The notes beneath the pieces are model-generated. The model searched no databases and was not told the DNA's origin. It was given only the letters and a program-made list of their open reading frames with translations. A stretch of 6,432 nt of DNA, from the NCBI GenBank assembly GCA_937900305.1, contig CALCCV010000297.1:1-6432 (forward strand). Direction: 5' to 3'. The position numbers and the translations under genes are program-made. The first letter of the stretch is position 1. The number at the start of each line of letters is the position of its first letter. The stretch comes from an uncultured Pseudobdellovibrionaceae bacterium. Lineage in GTDB: Bacteria; Bdellovibrionota; Bdellovibrionia; Bdellovibrionales; Bdellovibrionaceae. Shown here piece by piece: positions 1-6,301 of this stretch.

Positions 1-1
1 G

Positions 2-613
2 GTGGGTGTGGCGATCGGTTGGTTGTGGCAAATGGGTTGGACCAAATTTTATCTGCGTTTTGATGAATATCCATTGTGGTGGATGCCGCTGAGTTTCTTG
101 TTGTTTTCGATAGCTCATGAAATTTATTTTTATTTTTCACATCGCTGGATGCACCAGCCGAGAGTTTACCGGCGTATTCATGCGATTCATCACCTTTCGC
201 TTGAACCCAGTCCCTGGGCTTCGTTTTGTTTTCATCCAATGGAGGCAGTGATCGAGTCTTTGATTTTGCCGATATTGGTGTGCACGATTCCGATTCACCC
301 TGTGGTTTTTATAACCTATTTGACCGTGATGACCATTTCAGCAATAAACAATCATTTGGGAATTGAGCTGATGCCGAGATGGCCGGTGAGTGAACACCTG
401 ATTAGTGCATCTCATCATGCAGATCACCATCGCTATTTCAAATGCAACTTTGGCTTATACTTTACAGTTCTAGATCGAGTGTTTAAAACTCAGCGTCGAA
501 AAAAGTATTTTTCAGTGCAGAACGGTCAGACGTCAGACGTCACCAGAAGTCAGAAGTCAAAATTGAAAGTTAGCAAGCAAGCTGTCGACCATCGCAAAGA
601 TCGACGGCGATGA
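2..613 (+). CDS. Fatty acid hydroxylase / sterol desaturase family membrane protein (5' partial)
   Basis: The gene is cut by the left window edge: the frame is open from the first complete codon (base 2) and the true start lies upstream. About 203 residues are visible. Family members are di-iron membrane oxygenases that hydroxylate or desaturate lipids. The histidine boxes that hold the iron pair are present: HRWMH at residues 47-51 (preceded by H39), HAIHH at 60-64 and HHADHH at 138-143, with the family-typical HP-x-E (78-81) and NNH (116-118) between them. Hydrophobic stretches at about 25-38 and 84-115 fit membrane segments. The family core seems to end near residue 164 (NFGLYFTVLDRVFKTQ). 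The last ~30 residues are basic and polar and are partly encoded by a heptanucleotide repeat, so this tail is probably not functional sequence. The 3' end overlaps the convergent gene by 57 bp. The substrate cannot be told from sequence; a carotenoid, sterol or fatty-acid hydroxylase are all possible. Confidence 0.88.
   Translation: MGVAIGWLWQMGWTKFYLRFDEYPLWWMPLSFLLFSIAHEIYFYFSHRWMHQPRVYRRIHAIHHLSLEPSPWASFCFHPMEAVIESLILPILVCTIPIHPVVFITYLTVMTISAINNHLGIELMPRWPVSEHLISASHHADHHRYFKCNFGLYFTVLDRVFKTQRRKKYFSVQNGQTSDVTRSQKSKLKVSKQAVDHRKDRRR
525..562. repeat. Degenerate heptanucleotide tandem repeat (GTCAGAC / GTCAGAA)
   Basis: The tract reads GTCAGAC (525-531), GTCAGAC (532-538), an irregular 10-base unit GTCACCAGAA (539-548), GTCAGAA (549-555) and GTCAAAA (556-562). 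It lies in the last codons of the + strand hydroxylase-family gene and includes the stop codon of the minus-strand gene. Each unit begins with GTCA, which is TGAC on the minus strand. Because the period is 7, successive TGA triplets fall in different minus-strand frames, whereas the + strand reading frame stays open. It may be slipped-strand expansion or the remains of a dispersed intergenic repeat; the sequence alone does not decide. Confidence 0.75.
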
Positions 614-2092
614 GGAATTTGTTTCTGGAAATTTTGAATCTGAGAGGTTTCTGTCTGAAGGTTCTGCCGTCGAAGCCAAATCGGATTGCGAAGAGGCCAT
701 GGGATTCACTCCATCCTTCACGAAGATGCCGACGAGACGACGGCGCTTTAAGATTTTTTTTCGGAGAAAATCGCTGACGCCTCTCTTGTTAGCGCGATCA
801 TAAATTTCGATGTGGCCATGTTTCCCGCCGCGATAGACCAGAATAGCTCCGTGAGGCGCATCGGCAATTTTACGAAAAACTTTTGGATCCGCTTTCATTA
901 AATTGATAAACCCTAAATCCTTTAGATTTTTTAAGCCTTCGATGGCGTCATCGGCTTTTTTGCCAGCAGGATAGTGATCAATCAATCCCGCATTTAACAA
1001 GGCCAATTTGACGGCGCGATAGCAACGTGGAACTTTGCGAGGTTTTAATTTCGATCGGGCAAAGCGGAGCATTTGGTGCACTTCTTTGGATTCTTCATAG
1101 GCGACAATTTGATTTTTGAGACCTTCTGGCAAAGCCATTTCTTTGAAATCTTGCGAAACATAAGACTTTTCAGTCTCACCGTGGCGTGCGGCCTGAAAAG
1201 TCGGGATCTCGTCGGTGTGAAATTCGGCCAGTTCTGAAGTTGAATAGTTGTCCCACCACGCCAAAAGTTCTGTGAATTTTGTTTTTAGAAAAGAACCTTC
1301 GGGGAAAGGGATGACATCAGAGCTTTCCATTGCATCCTCAGCAAGACTTTCGGCCATCTCGGGTTCATTTTCGACAGAAGATTCAGAGGGTGAACTGTCA
1401 TCACTGTTGTCTTCAACCCCGAGGATCGTGAACCAATTGTTTTTTAAACCTAAATTGGCTGGAAAAAGAACCATCTCGGGTTCACGGGGGGCGCTGCCTT
1501 CACGGACTTCGTTGGAATTTAAAATTCGCGCTAGGTGAGTTTCGGGGTTGTGATAAACAGCGCTCACCTTGCTAGCGAGTTTGTCTTCCAATTTTCGATT
1601 TTCCCAAAAAGCCTTTTGAAAAGAATTTCGCACCAGTTGCATTTGCTCTTGCGGCTGCAATCCGAGAGCGTTAACGATCCAGTTTCGCTGATTGTCGAGC
1701 AAGGTTCGGAGGGTGCTCTCTTTCAGATTTTCGGAGTCTGGCAAGGTCGTAGCGAGCGGGATTTCAAGTAAGGTGCCTTTTTCTAGTATCCGGAATTCAG
1801 TTTGAAGATCTGATTTTCTGAAGACGGTGAGGGCAGGAGTGTCTTCTTTAACTTCCACGAGAACCATTGTACGAGACTCTTGATTGAAAAGCTGTTCAAT
1901 GGAATTGCGAATTTTTGAATCAATGAGAACACTGGCGAGAGACATGGCCATTATAGCGAGAATCCAATTTCGAAAATGAAAGATTCGACGAATTTTGATT
2001 TGAACTGTTCTCGTTAAATTAGACAAATTCAATTCGGCCCGCTTTCTTTTGCACCTTCGCGCGACTTTACGTTCACGACGTTCACGCGACAT
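557..2092 (-). CDS. Membrane-anchored protein with C-terminal NlpC/P60- or CHAP-like cysteine-peptidase-type domain
   Basis: A 511-residue protein that I cannot name. The first ~40 residues are strongly basic (RERRER, KRKR), followed by one hydrophobic segment at about 43-58. By the positive-inside rule this predicts a short cytoplasmic tail and a large periplasmic part. Residues 75-115 could be a small beta domain. Residues 226-262 are an acidic, Ser/Glu-rich linker. The conserved-looking part is about 350-460: RCYRAVK with Cys357, an alanine-rich helix, GFINL (395-399), then GAILVYRGG (415-423) and HGHIEIY (425-431). A Cys at the start of a helix followed by Gly-His-Ile-x-Ile on a strand is the pattern of NlpC/P60 and CHAP peptidoglycan amidases/endopeptidases, with Cys357 and His427 as likely catalytic residues. 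Cys14 is the only other cysteine. The tail after 460 is Ser-rich and probably disordered. The Shine-Dalgarno is weak (TTGAGACG just before the ATG). The gene is divergent from the STAS-like gene and convergent on the hydroxylase. Enzyme activity is inferred. Confidence 0.8.
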   Translation of the reverse strand: MSRERRERKVARRCKRKRAELNLSNLTRTVQIKIRRIFHFRNWILAIMAMSLASVLIDSKIRNSIEQLFNQESRTMVLVEVKEDTPALTVFRKSDLQTEFRILEKGTLLEIPLATTLPDSENLKESTLRTLLDNQRNWIVNALGLQPQEQMQLVRNSFQKAFWENRKLEDKLASKVSAVYHNPETHLARILNSNEVREGSAPREPEMVLFPANLGLKNNWFTILGVEDNSDDSSPSESSVENEPEMAESLAEDAMESSDVIPFPEGSFLKTKFTELLAWWDNYSTSELAEFHTDEIPTFQAARHGETEKSYVSQDFKEMALPEGLKNQIVAYEESKEVHQMLRFARSKLKPRKVPRCYRAVKLALLNAGLIDHYPAGKKADDAIEGLKNLKDLGFINLMKADPKVFRKIADAPHGAILVYRGGKHGHIEIYDRANKRGVSDFLRKKILKRRRLVGIFVKDGVNPMASSQSDLASTAEPSDRNLSDSKFPETNSSSPSIFAMVDSLLANFQF

Positions 2093-2135
2093 CGTCTCAA
2101 TGTTTGGTAGTTACAAAATCGAGGCCGCCATGTGC

Positions 2136-2150
2136 GTCTCACGGTGAGAC
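2136..2150. promoter_or_regulatory. Candidate operator: 15-bp perfect palindrome
   Basis: GTCTCAC-G-GTGAGAC has 7-bp arms around a single central base. It lies 44-58 bp upstream of the start codon of the leftward 511-aa gene, where a repressor or activator site would be expected. It is not followed by a T-run on either strand (an A-run follows on +), so an intrinsic terminator is unlikely. A half-site copy (GTCTCA, 2094-2099) abuts the start codon. A single central base does not allow a hairpin loop without opening pairs, which favours a protein-binding site over an RNA structure. The binding protein is unknown. Confidence 0.4.
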
Positions 2151-2213
2151 AAAAAGATTGTGGCGGGTGGTTTTTCGGAAGTTGAGCGTTTTGCGTTCGG
2201 AATCGATCTGTAA

Positions 2214-2230
2214 AGAGGATGTGATCCTCT
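2214..2230. repeat. Perfect 7-bp inverted repeat with 3-base loop
   Basis: AGAGGAT-GTG-ATCCTCT forms either a protein-binding palindrome or a compact hairpin. It lies 122-138 bp upstream of the leftward start codon and 124-140 bp upstream of the rightward one. No T-run follows on + and only a short one (CTCTTTACAG) on -, so it does not look like a classical terminator. It may be a second regulatory site in this divergent region; no function can be read from the sequence. Confidence 0.4.
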
Positions 2231-2321
2231 GTCCTGACCGTGCACAGGTGGAAACTTGATGAACAGTGCGGTTCTCAGTCTGTGATGGAAATTCAAATTG
2301 CCTGGAAATGTAGGAAGTTGC

Positions 2322-2330
2322 TGTTAGCAT
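2322..2330 (+). promoter_or_regulatory. Possible extended -10 element for the STAS-like gene
   Basis: TGTTAGCAT matches the TGn-TAnnaT extended -10 form and lies 24-32 bp before the ATG at 2354, which would give a short leader. TTGCCT at 2298-2303 resembles a -35 box, but its 21-bp spacer is too long, so any promoter here would depend on the extended -10. A motif this short can occur by chance. Confidence 0.2.
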
Positions 2331-2353
2331 TAAGGCAGGGGTATGGGGGTTTC

Positions 2354-2911
2354 ATGAATTCATTCGTTTTTCATCCACCGGCGCAAATTCAATTTATGCG
2401 CTTGAATCAAAAAATCAATATTGGTTTTTATTACGATCTGACAGGGAAAATTGACTTGGGAATTGGTCCAGATGTGAACTTGGTCGTACTGGATATGCTT
2501 CACGTCACGGAGCTTTCAAAATTTGGGTTCTTGAGCTTTCACAATTGGATTTATCAGATGAGTGCACGCCAGCCCTTACTTCGGATCCATTTGAAAAACT
2601 GCCCTCGTGATTTTCTGCAGGCTCTGCAGAGTGGACACCACACTCTGCCGGAGAATGTTTTTATTGAATCATTTTTTGCGACCTACATGAATTCGCAATC
2701 GGAAGTCGCCGAAGATTATCTTTTGATGGCGGGAATTCACTTTTTTCAAGATGAGAGGACTCGTGAAATTCATTGCGAGATTCCCGAAAGCATCTTGGGA
2801 CGATCTGGAGCCAAATTGACTTTGCAGGAGACGGCTGGTCAACTCGCGGGCAATCTGCGAAATTGTGGCATTATCTCTCGAATCCAAGACCACGGCTACA
2901 GCCTCCTCTAA
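2354..2911 (+). CDS. STAS-like domain protein, hypothetical
   Basis: A 185-residue soluble protein. I chose the ATG at 2354 because a G-rich stretch (2345-2349) sits just upstream; the frame extends back to a GTG at 2240, but those 38 residues are Cys/Trp/Arg-rich and unconvincing. Residues 21-108 resemble a STAS fold: DLTGKIDLG, then VVLDMLHVTELSKFGFLSFHNWI (key positions D47, G58, W65), then LLRIHLKNCP (75-84) and LPENVFIESF (98-107). STAS proteins act as anti-sigma antagonists or signalling adaptors. The DSSG segment that carries the phosphorylated serine in SpoIIAA-type proteins is ELSKFG here, so classical phospho-switching is doubtful. From memory, similar deltaproteobacterial and Bdellovibrio proteins carry a Cys-rich zinc-ribbon-like part after IESF; here that place reads ATYMNSQSEVAEDY with no cysteines. 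The 45-bp gap to uup suggests possible co-transcription. The specific role is unknown. Confidence 0.7.
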   Translation: MNSFVFHPPAQIQFMRLNQKINIGFYYDLTGKIDLGIGPDVNLVVLDMLHVTELSKFGFLSFHNWIYQMSARQPLLRIHLKNCPRDFLQALQSGHHTLPENVFIESFFATYMNSQSEVAEDYLLMAGIHFFQDERTREIHCEIPESILGRSGAKLTLQETAGQLAGNLRNCGIISRIQDHGYSLL

Positions 2912-2956
2912 GGGATGATCCTAGACAGTCTGGCCGCCGCGGGTTAGATTGGAAAA

Positions 2957-4780
2957 ATGGCAAGTCCACTCATTAGCGCAGTCAACGTTAGCAAATCTTT
3001 CGCGGGTCGAAGTCTTTTTAAAAATCTCAGTTTGAGTCTTTATGACGGAGAACGTTCGGGCCTTTTAGGGCCGAATGGAGCCGGGAAATCGACTCTGATG
3101 GGGATATTGGCCAGAGAGCTTGATCCCGATTCGGGAGAGGTCATCGCGCAAAAAGGCGTGCGAGTGGGCTATTTGCAGCAGACTCCCAAGTTTGCCAAGG
3201 GACTCGATCTTTTGACGGCCTTATTGGGGCCTGATCCTGAGCACAATGAAAAGTTGTCGCTCGCCTACGAATGGCTCTCGCGTTTAGAGCTGATTCAATT
3301 CGGCGAATACAGCGAAGTTTCGAGTCTGTCGGGCGGATGGCAAAAACGTTTGGCTCTGGCTTGTGAACTGATCAAAGAACCCAAAGTGCTGCTCTTGGAT
3401 GAACCAACGAATCATCTCGATGTCAGTTCGATCTTGTGGCTTGAGGAGTTTTTGAGCGAAAGTTCCATGGCGCTTTTAATGATTACGCACGATCGGTTGT
3501 TTTTACAGCGAGTGTGCAATTGCATTTTTGACCTAGATCCGCGCAATCCCGATCTCTTTCATCGCTTTGACAAAGATTATATCTCCTACCTTGAAGAAAA
3601 AGATTTGATGCTTCAGGCCCAGGCGCAGAGATTTCAGGCTTCAAAAAACACGTTGAGCCGAGAAAAAGAATGGCTGGCTCGTGGAGCAAAGGCTCGACAA
3701 ACCAAACAGAAAGCTCGTATTGAACGAGCCCATGAATTGACTGAGGACGTCGCTTTTTTAAAGGAAAAAAATCGCCGACTGGTTGCTAGCATTGAGTTTT
3801 CAGATTCAGCGAGGGTTCCTAAGAAGCTGGTGGATTTGAAAGCTGTCACTTGCGGGTATGGAGAAAAAATTCTTTTCAAAAATTTCACTTACACGTTGTC
3901 TGGCAAGGCCCGTTTAGGGTTGTTGGGGGACAACGGGGTCGGTAAGAGTTCGTTTGCAAAACTGCTCATCGGTCAATTGGAACCGCTGGCGGGAACGGTG
4001 GACGTTTCGGAAAAGATTCAAGTCGCCTATTTTGAGCAACACAAACAAACATTGCGTGAAGACCTTAGCGTGTTGCGAAATGTATGTTCTGACGGAGACT
4101 ACGTGCACTTGCAGGGTCAGCCGATTTTTGCAAAGTCCTACCTTGAAAAGTTTTTATTTCGGTATGACCAGATGGATTTGCCAGTAGCCAAACTTTCCGG
4201 CGGCGAGAAAAGTCGATTGCGAATCGCCCAACTGATGTTGCAGGATTCAAATTTGTTGATTCTGGATGAGCCAACCAACGATTTGGACGTAACCACGTTG
4301 GATGTTTTACAGCAGGCCCTTTTGGATTTTCAAGGCGCCGTTGTCTTGGTCACCCATGATCGATATTTCTTGGATCAAGTGACAAATGAAATTTTGGCGT
4401 TCGAAGCCAATGCTGAGGGAGATGCCGGTGTCAGAATTGAAAAGTTTCAGACGTATTTTCAGTGGGAAAAATGGCATGCAGATCGCCCCGCTCGCGACAA
4501 AGCTGCCGCTGTAGCGGCTAAAGAGGCCGCCTTAACCGAAAAAAAATCAGGCAAGAGCCGTTTGTCATTTAAAGAAAAATTTGAATTGGAAGGTATGGAG
4601 GCGAGCATCGCCAAACTGGAAGGCGAAATCAAGCAACTCGATCAATTGGTAGCGAAGCCCGAGAACATGAGTCAGGCGACGTTGCTCGCGGAAAGTTACG
4701 CGAAGATGGGTCAATTGCAAGGTGACTTAGAAAAGATGTTTGCCCGGTGGCAGGAGCTGACTTCTCGAAATGAAGCGTAA
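2957..4780 (+). CDS. uup: ABC-F family ATPase, Uup-like
   Basis: A 607-residue cytoplasmic twin ABC ATPase without membrane segments. First ATPase domain: Walker A GPNGAGKS (38-45), signature LSGGW (124-128), Walker B LLLDEP (145-150), switch His178. Second: Walker A GDNGVGKS (324-331), signature LSGGE (413-417), Walker B LILDEP (434-439), switch His467. Between them the linker (about 205-290) has the basic EKEWLARGAKARQTKQKARIE-type stretch that in ABC-F proteins contacts P-site tRNA on the ribosome. The C-terminus from about 535 (RLSFKEKFELEGME) is a charged coiled coil ending in FARWQEL, typical of Uup; the SGGW form of the first signature also fits Uup rather than EttA. All catalytic residues are intact, and length matches Uup. 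ABC-F proteins ease stalled translation; Uup has also been linked to DNA branch handling and transposon excision. The start has only a weak GGA ribosome site, consistent with coupling to the gene upstream. A self-resistance ABC-F role is less likely given the C-terminal domain. Confidence 0.93.
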   Translation: MASPLISAVNVSKSFAGRSLFKNLSLSLYDGERSGLLGPNGAGKSTLMGILARELDPDSGEVIAQKGVRVGYLQQTPKFAKGLDLLTALLGPDPEHNEKLSLAYEWLSRLELIQFGEYSEVSSLSGGWQKRLALACELIKEPKVLLLDEPTNHLDVSSILWLEEFLSESSMALLMITHDRLFLQRVCNCIFDLDPRNPDLFHRFDKDYISYLEEKDLMLQAQAQRFQASKNTLSREKEWLARGAKARQTKQKARIERAHELTEDVAFLKEKNRRLVASIEFSDSARVPKKLVDLKAVTCGYGEKILFKNFTYTLSGKARLGLLGDNGVGKSSFAKLLIGQLEPLAGTVDVSEKIQVAYFEQHKQTLREDLSVLRNVCSDGDYVHLQGQPIFAKSYLEKFLFRYDQMDLPVAKLSGGEKSRLRIAQLMLQDSNLLILDEPTNDLDVTTLDVLQQALLDFQGAVVLVTHDRYFLDQVTNEILAFEANAEGDAGVRIEKFQTYFQWEKWHADRPARDKAAAVAAKEAALTEKKSGKSRLSFKEKFELEGMEASIAKLEGEIKQLDQLVAKPENMSQATLLAESYAKMGQLQGDLEKMFARWQELTSRNEA

Positions 4781-4838
4781 GAGCAGCCGGACCTGGCCCG
4801 CGAGATCACTCTTACAGATCCATTTTATTTTTATGACC
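4781..4838. other. Convergent intergenic gap between uup and lpdA
   Basis: This 58-bp gap separates two converging genes, so transcription must end around here. The only candidate on the + strand is GATC (4804-4807) and GATC (4817-4820) followed by the T-rich run CATTTTATTTTTATG (4821-4835). A 4-bp stem is too weak to call a terminator with confidence, and nothing comparable is seen for the minus strand. Confidence 0.3.
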
Positions 4839-6254
4839 TTACATTTGCCGCTGGCGTTTTTCCACAGCGAGTGCGGCCTCACGGACAACTTCGCTGAGGG
4901 TCGGGTGGGAGTGAAAACTTCGACCCAAATCTTCGCTGCTACCGGAAAACTCCATCGTCACGACAATCTCGCCGAGAAGCTCAGATGCCCGCGGGCCAAC
5001 GATGTGGCCACCCAAAATACGATCTGTGGTTTTGTCAGCTACAATTTTTACGAAGCCTTCGGTGAAGCCAAGGGCTTTGGCGCGCGCGTTGGCGAGAAAT
5101 GGAAATTTTCCAACATTGACGCTGAGGCCTTGCTCTTTGGCTTGCTCCTCAGTCAGACCGACCGAAGCAATTTCAGGGTGAGTGTACACCACGCTGGGAA
5201 CGGTGTTGTAATTCACATGTCCATGCCCGGTTGAAATAAATTCGGCGACCGCCACACCCTCTTCTTCCGCTTTGTGCGCTAACATAGGTCCACGAATGAC
5301 GTCACCGATGGCGTAAATATTCGGCACACTGGATTGAAGATGATTGTTCACTTCGATTCGGCCCTGTTTGTCTTTCGCAATACCAACGGCCTCGCACCCG
5401 AGTCCGTCGGTGAAGGCCTTGCGGCCGATGGCGACCAAGACCACTTCCGCTTCGAGCGAAGACTGTTTTTCATCTTTCACGGATTGAACAGTTAGCTGAA
5501 TGGCCTTGGCTCCGACCTTCGCGTCAGTGACTTTGGTTGAAAGAAGAAAATCCACGCCATCTTTCACTAAATTTTTCTTTAAAACTTCGACGCATTCTTT
5601 ATCTAAAACTCCGCAGAGGTGATCTGCGAATTCAACGACGGTCACCTTTGTTCCGAGGCGGCTCCACACAGATCCCATCTCTAGACCGATGACCCCACCG
5701 CCGATGACGGTCATGGTTTTTGGTACAGACTCCAGACTCAAGGCGCCAGTGGAAGTGACAACTTTCTTTTCATCGATCTTTAAGAAAGGCAGAGAGACGG
5801 GGACACTGCCAGTTGCGATCATAATATTTTTTGTGGTTAGGGTTTCTTCACCCTTTGCTCCAATAACCACCACTGTGTTGGCAGTTTTGATTGTTCCAGT
5901 GCCATTGAAAACGGTGATTTTATTTTTACGCATCAAAAATGAGACACCACCGGTGAGTTCTTTCACCACTTTGCTCTTGCGGGCCATCATGGTTTCAAGA
6001 TCAAGTTCGATTTTGCTGACCTTGACGCCGTGATTTTTGAGATCGTGGTGAGCGGCTTGAAAGTGTTCAGAACTCTCAAGGAGCGCCTTTGAAGGAATGC
6101 AGCCGACATTCAAACAGGTTCCACCGAGCGTTGGATCCTTTTCGATGATTGCTGTTTTGAGGCCCAATTGCGCCGCCCGAATAGCTCCGACATAACCACC
6201 GGGACCACTTCCGATGACAACAAGGTCAAATTGATTTTCACTGGTTTCAGCCAT
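4839..6254 (-). CDS. lpdA: Dihydrolipoyl dehydrogenase (E3 of 2-oxo acid dehydrogenase complexes)
   Basis: A complete 471-residue flavoprotein, the usual family length. It reoxidises dihydrolipoamide on the E2 subunit and passes electrons through FAD to NAD+. Visible motifs: FAD-binding GSGPGG (15-20) followed by an acidic end (E38, K39, D40); the redox-active disulfide GGTCLNVGC with Cys47 and Cys52; NAD-binding GGGVIG (185-190) ending in VVE (207-208 region); the second FAD motif YAIGD (314-318); and the C-terminal catalytic pair in HSHPTLSE, His450 and Glu455. All key residues are present. The ATG at 6252-6254 has a good ribosome site (CGGGAG, complement of 6264-6269) with about 9 bases spacing. 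It follows the sucB 3' end by 47 bp in the same direction, which points to the 2-oxoglutarate dehydrogenase operon, though E3 may also serve pyruvate dehydrogenase or glycine cleavage. Confidence 0.97.
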   Translation of the reverse strand: MAETSENQFDLVVIGSGPGGYVGAIRAAQLGLKTAIIEKDPTLGGTCLNVGCIPSKALLESSEHFQAAHHDLKNHGVKVSKIELDLETMMARKSKVVKELTGGVSFLMRKNKITVFNGTGTIKTANTVVVIGAKGEETLTTKNIMIATGSVPVSLPFLKIDEKKVVTSTGALSLESVPKTMTVIGGGVIGLEMGSVWSRLGTKVTVVEFADHLCGVLDKECVEVLKKNLVKDGVDFLLSTKVTDAKVGAKAIQLTVQSVKDEKQSSLEAEVVLVAIGRKAFTDGLGCEAVGIAKDKQGRIEVNNHLQSSVPNIYAIGDVIRGPMLAHKAEEEGVAVAEFISTGHGHVNYNTVPSVVYTHPEIASVGLTEEQAKEQGLSVNVGKFPFLANARAKALGFTEGFVKIVADKTTDRILGGHIVGPRASELLGEIVVTMEFSGSSEDLGRSFHSHPTLSEVVREAALAVEKRQRQM

Positions 6255-6301
6255 TTTTTTGCACTCCCGGTTCAGTGATTTCGCGAACTAACTTTTGGCC
6301 A

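Larger units (their letters stand above)
2093..2353. other. Divergent intergenic region with two palindromes
   Basis: This 261-bp stretch separates two divergently transcribed genes and must hold promoters for both. It contains two perfect short inverted repeats (listed separately) and a possible extended -10 for the rightward gene. I see no convincing small gene: short frames exist on both strands but lack a good ribosome binding site or recognisable protein. The sequence CGTCTCA occurs at 2093-2099, directly before the leftward start codon, and again at 2135-2141 as part of the first palindrome. Confidence 0.6.

Noticed and set aside
498..513. A/T palindrome GAAAAA ... TTTTTC
   Set aside because: It is a short A/T-only match inside coding sequence and would form a very unstable hairpin.
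590..612. Hairpin CATCGC ... GCGATG as a terminator for the hydroxylase-family gene
   Set aside because: The 6-bp stem has an 11-base loop and is followed by AGGAATTTG, not a continuous T-run; it also lies within coding sequence of both genes, so chance is likely.
601..673. 8-bp inverted repeat TCGACGGC / GCCGTCGA
   Set aside because: The arms are 57 bases apart inside coding sequence, and no extension or function is visible.
1248..1771. Two adjacent + strand open frames opposite the 511-aa gene
   Set aside because: They are antisense to a long continuous coding frame, lack convincing ribosome sites and give low-complexity translations.
2240..2353. Upstream GTG start for the STAS-like gene adding 38 residues
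   Set aside because: The extension has no domain-like character, overlaps the likely promoter region, and the ATG at 2354 has a better placed G-rich ribosome site.
4770..5234. A + strand open frame of 154 codons after uup
   Set aside because: It lies antisense to the conserved 3' half of lpdA and its translation has no recognisable domain; the lpdA frame is certain, so this is a shadow.
5689..6033. A 114-codon + strand frame rich in Thr, Val and Pro
   Set aside because: It is antisense to the NAD-binding part of lpdA, and the composition is what reversing a Val/Gly/Lys-rich enzyme would give.
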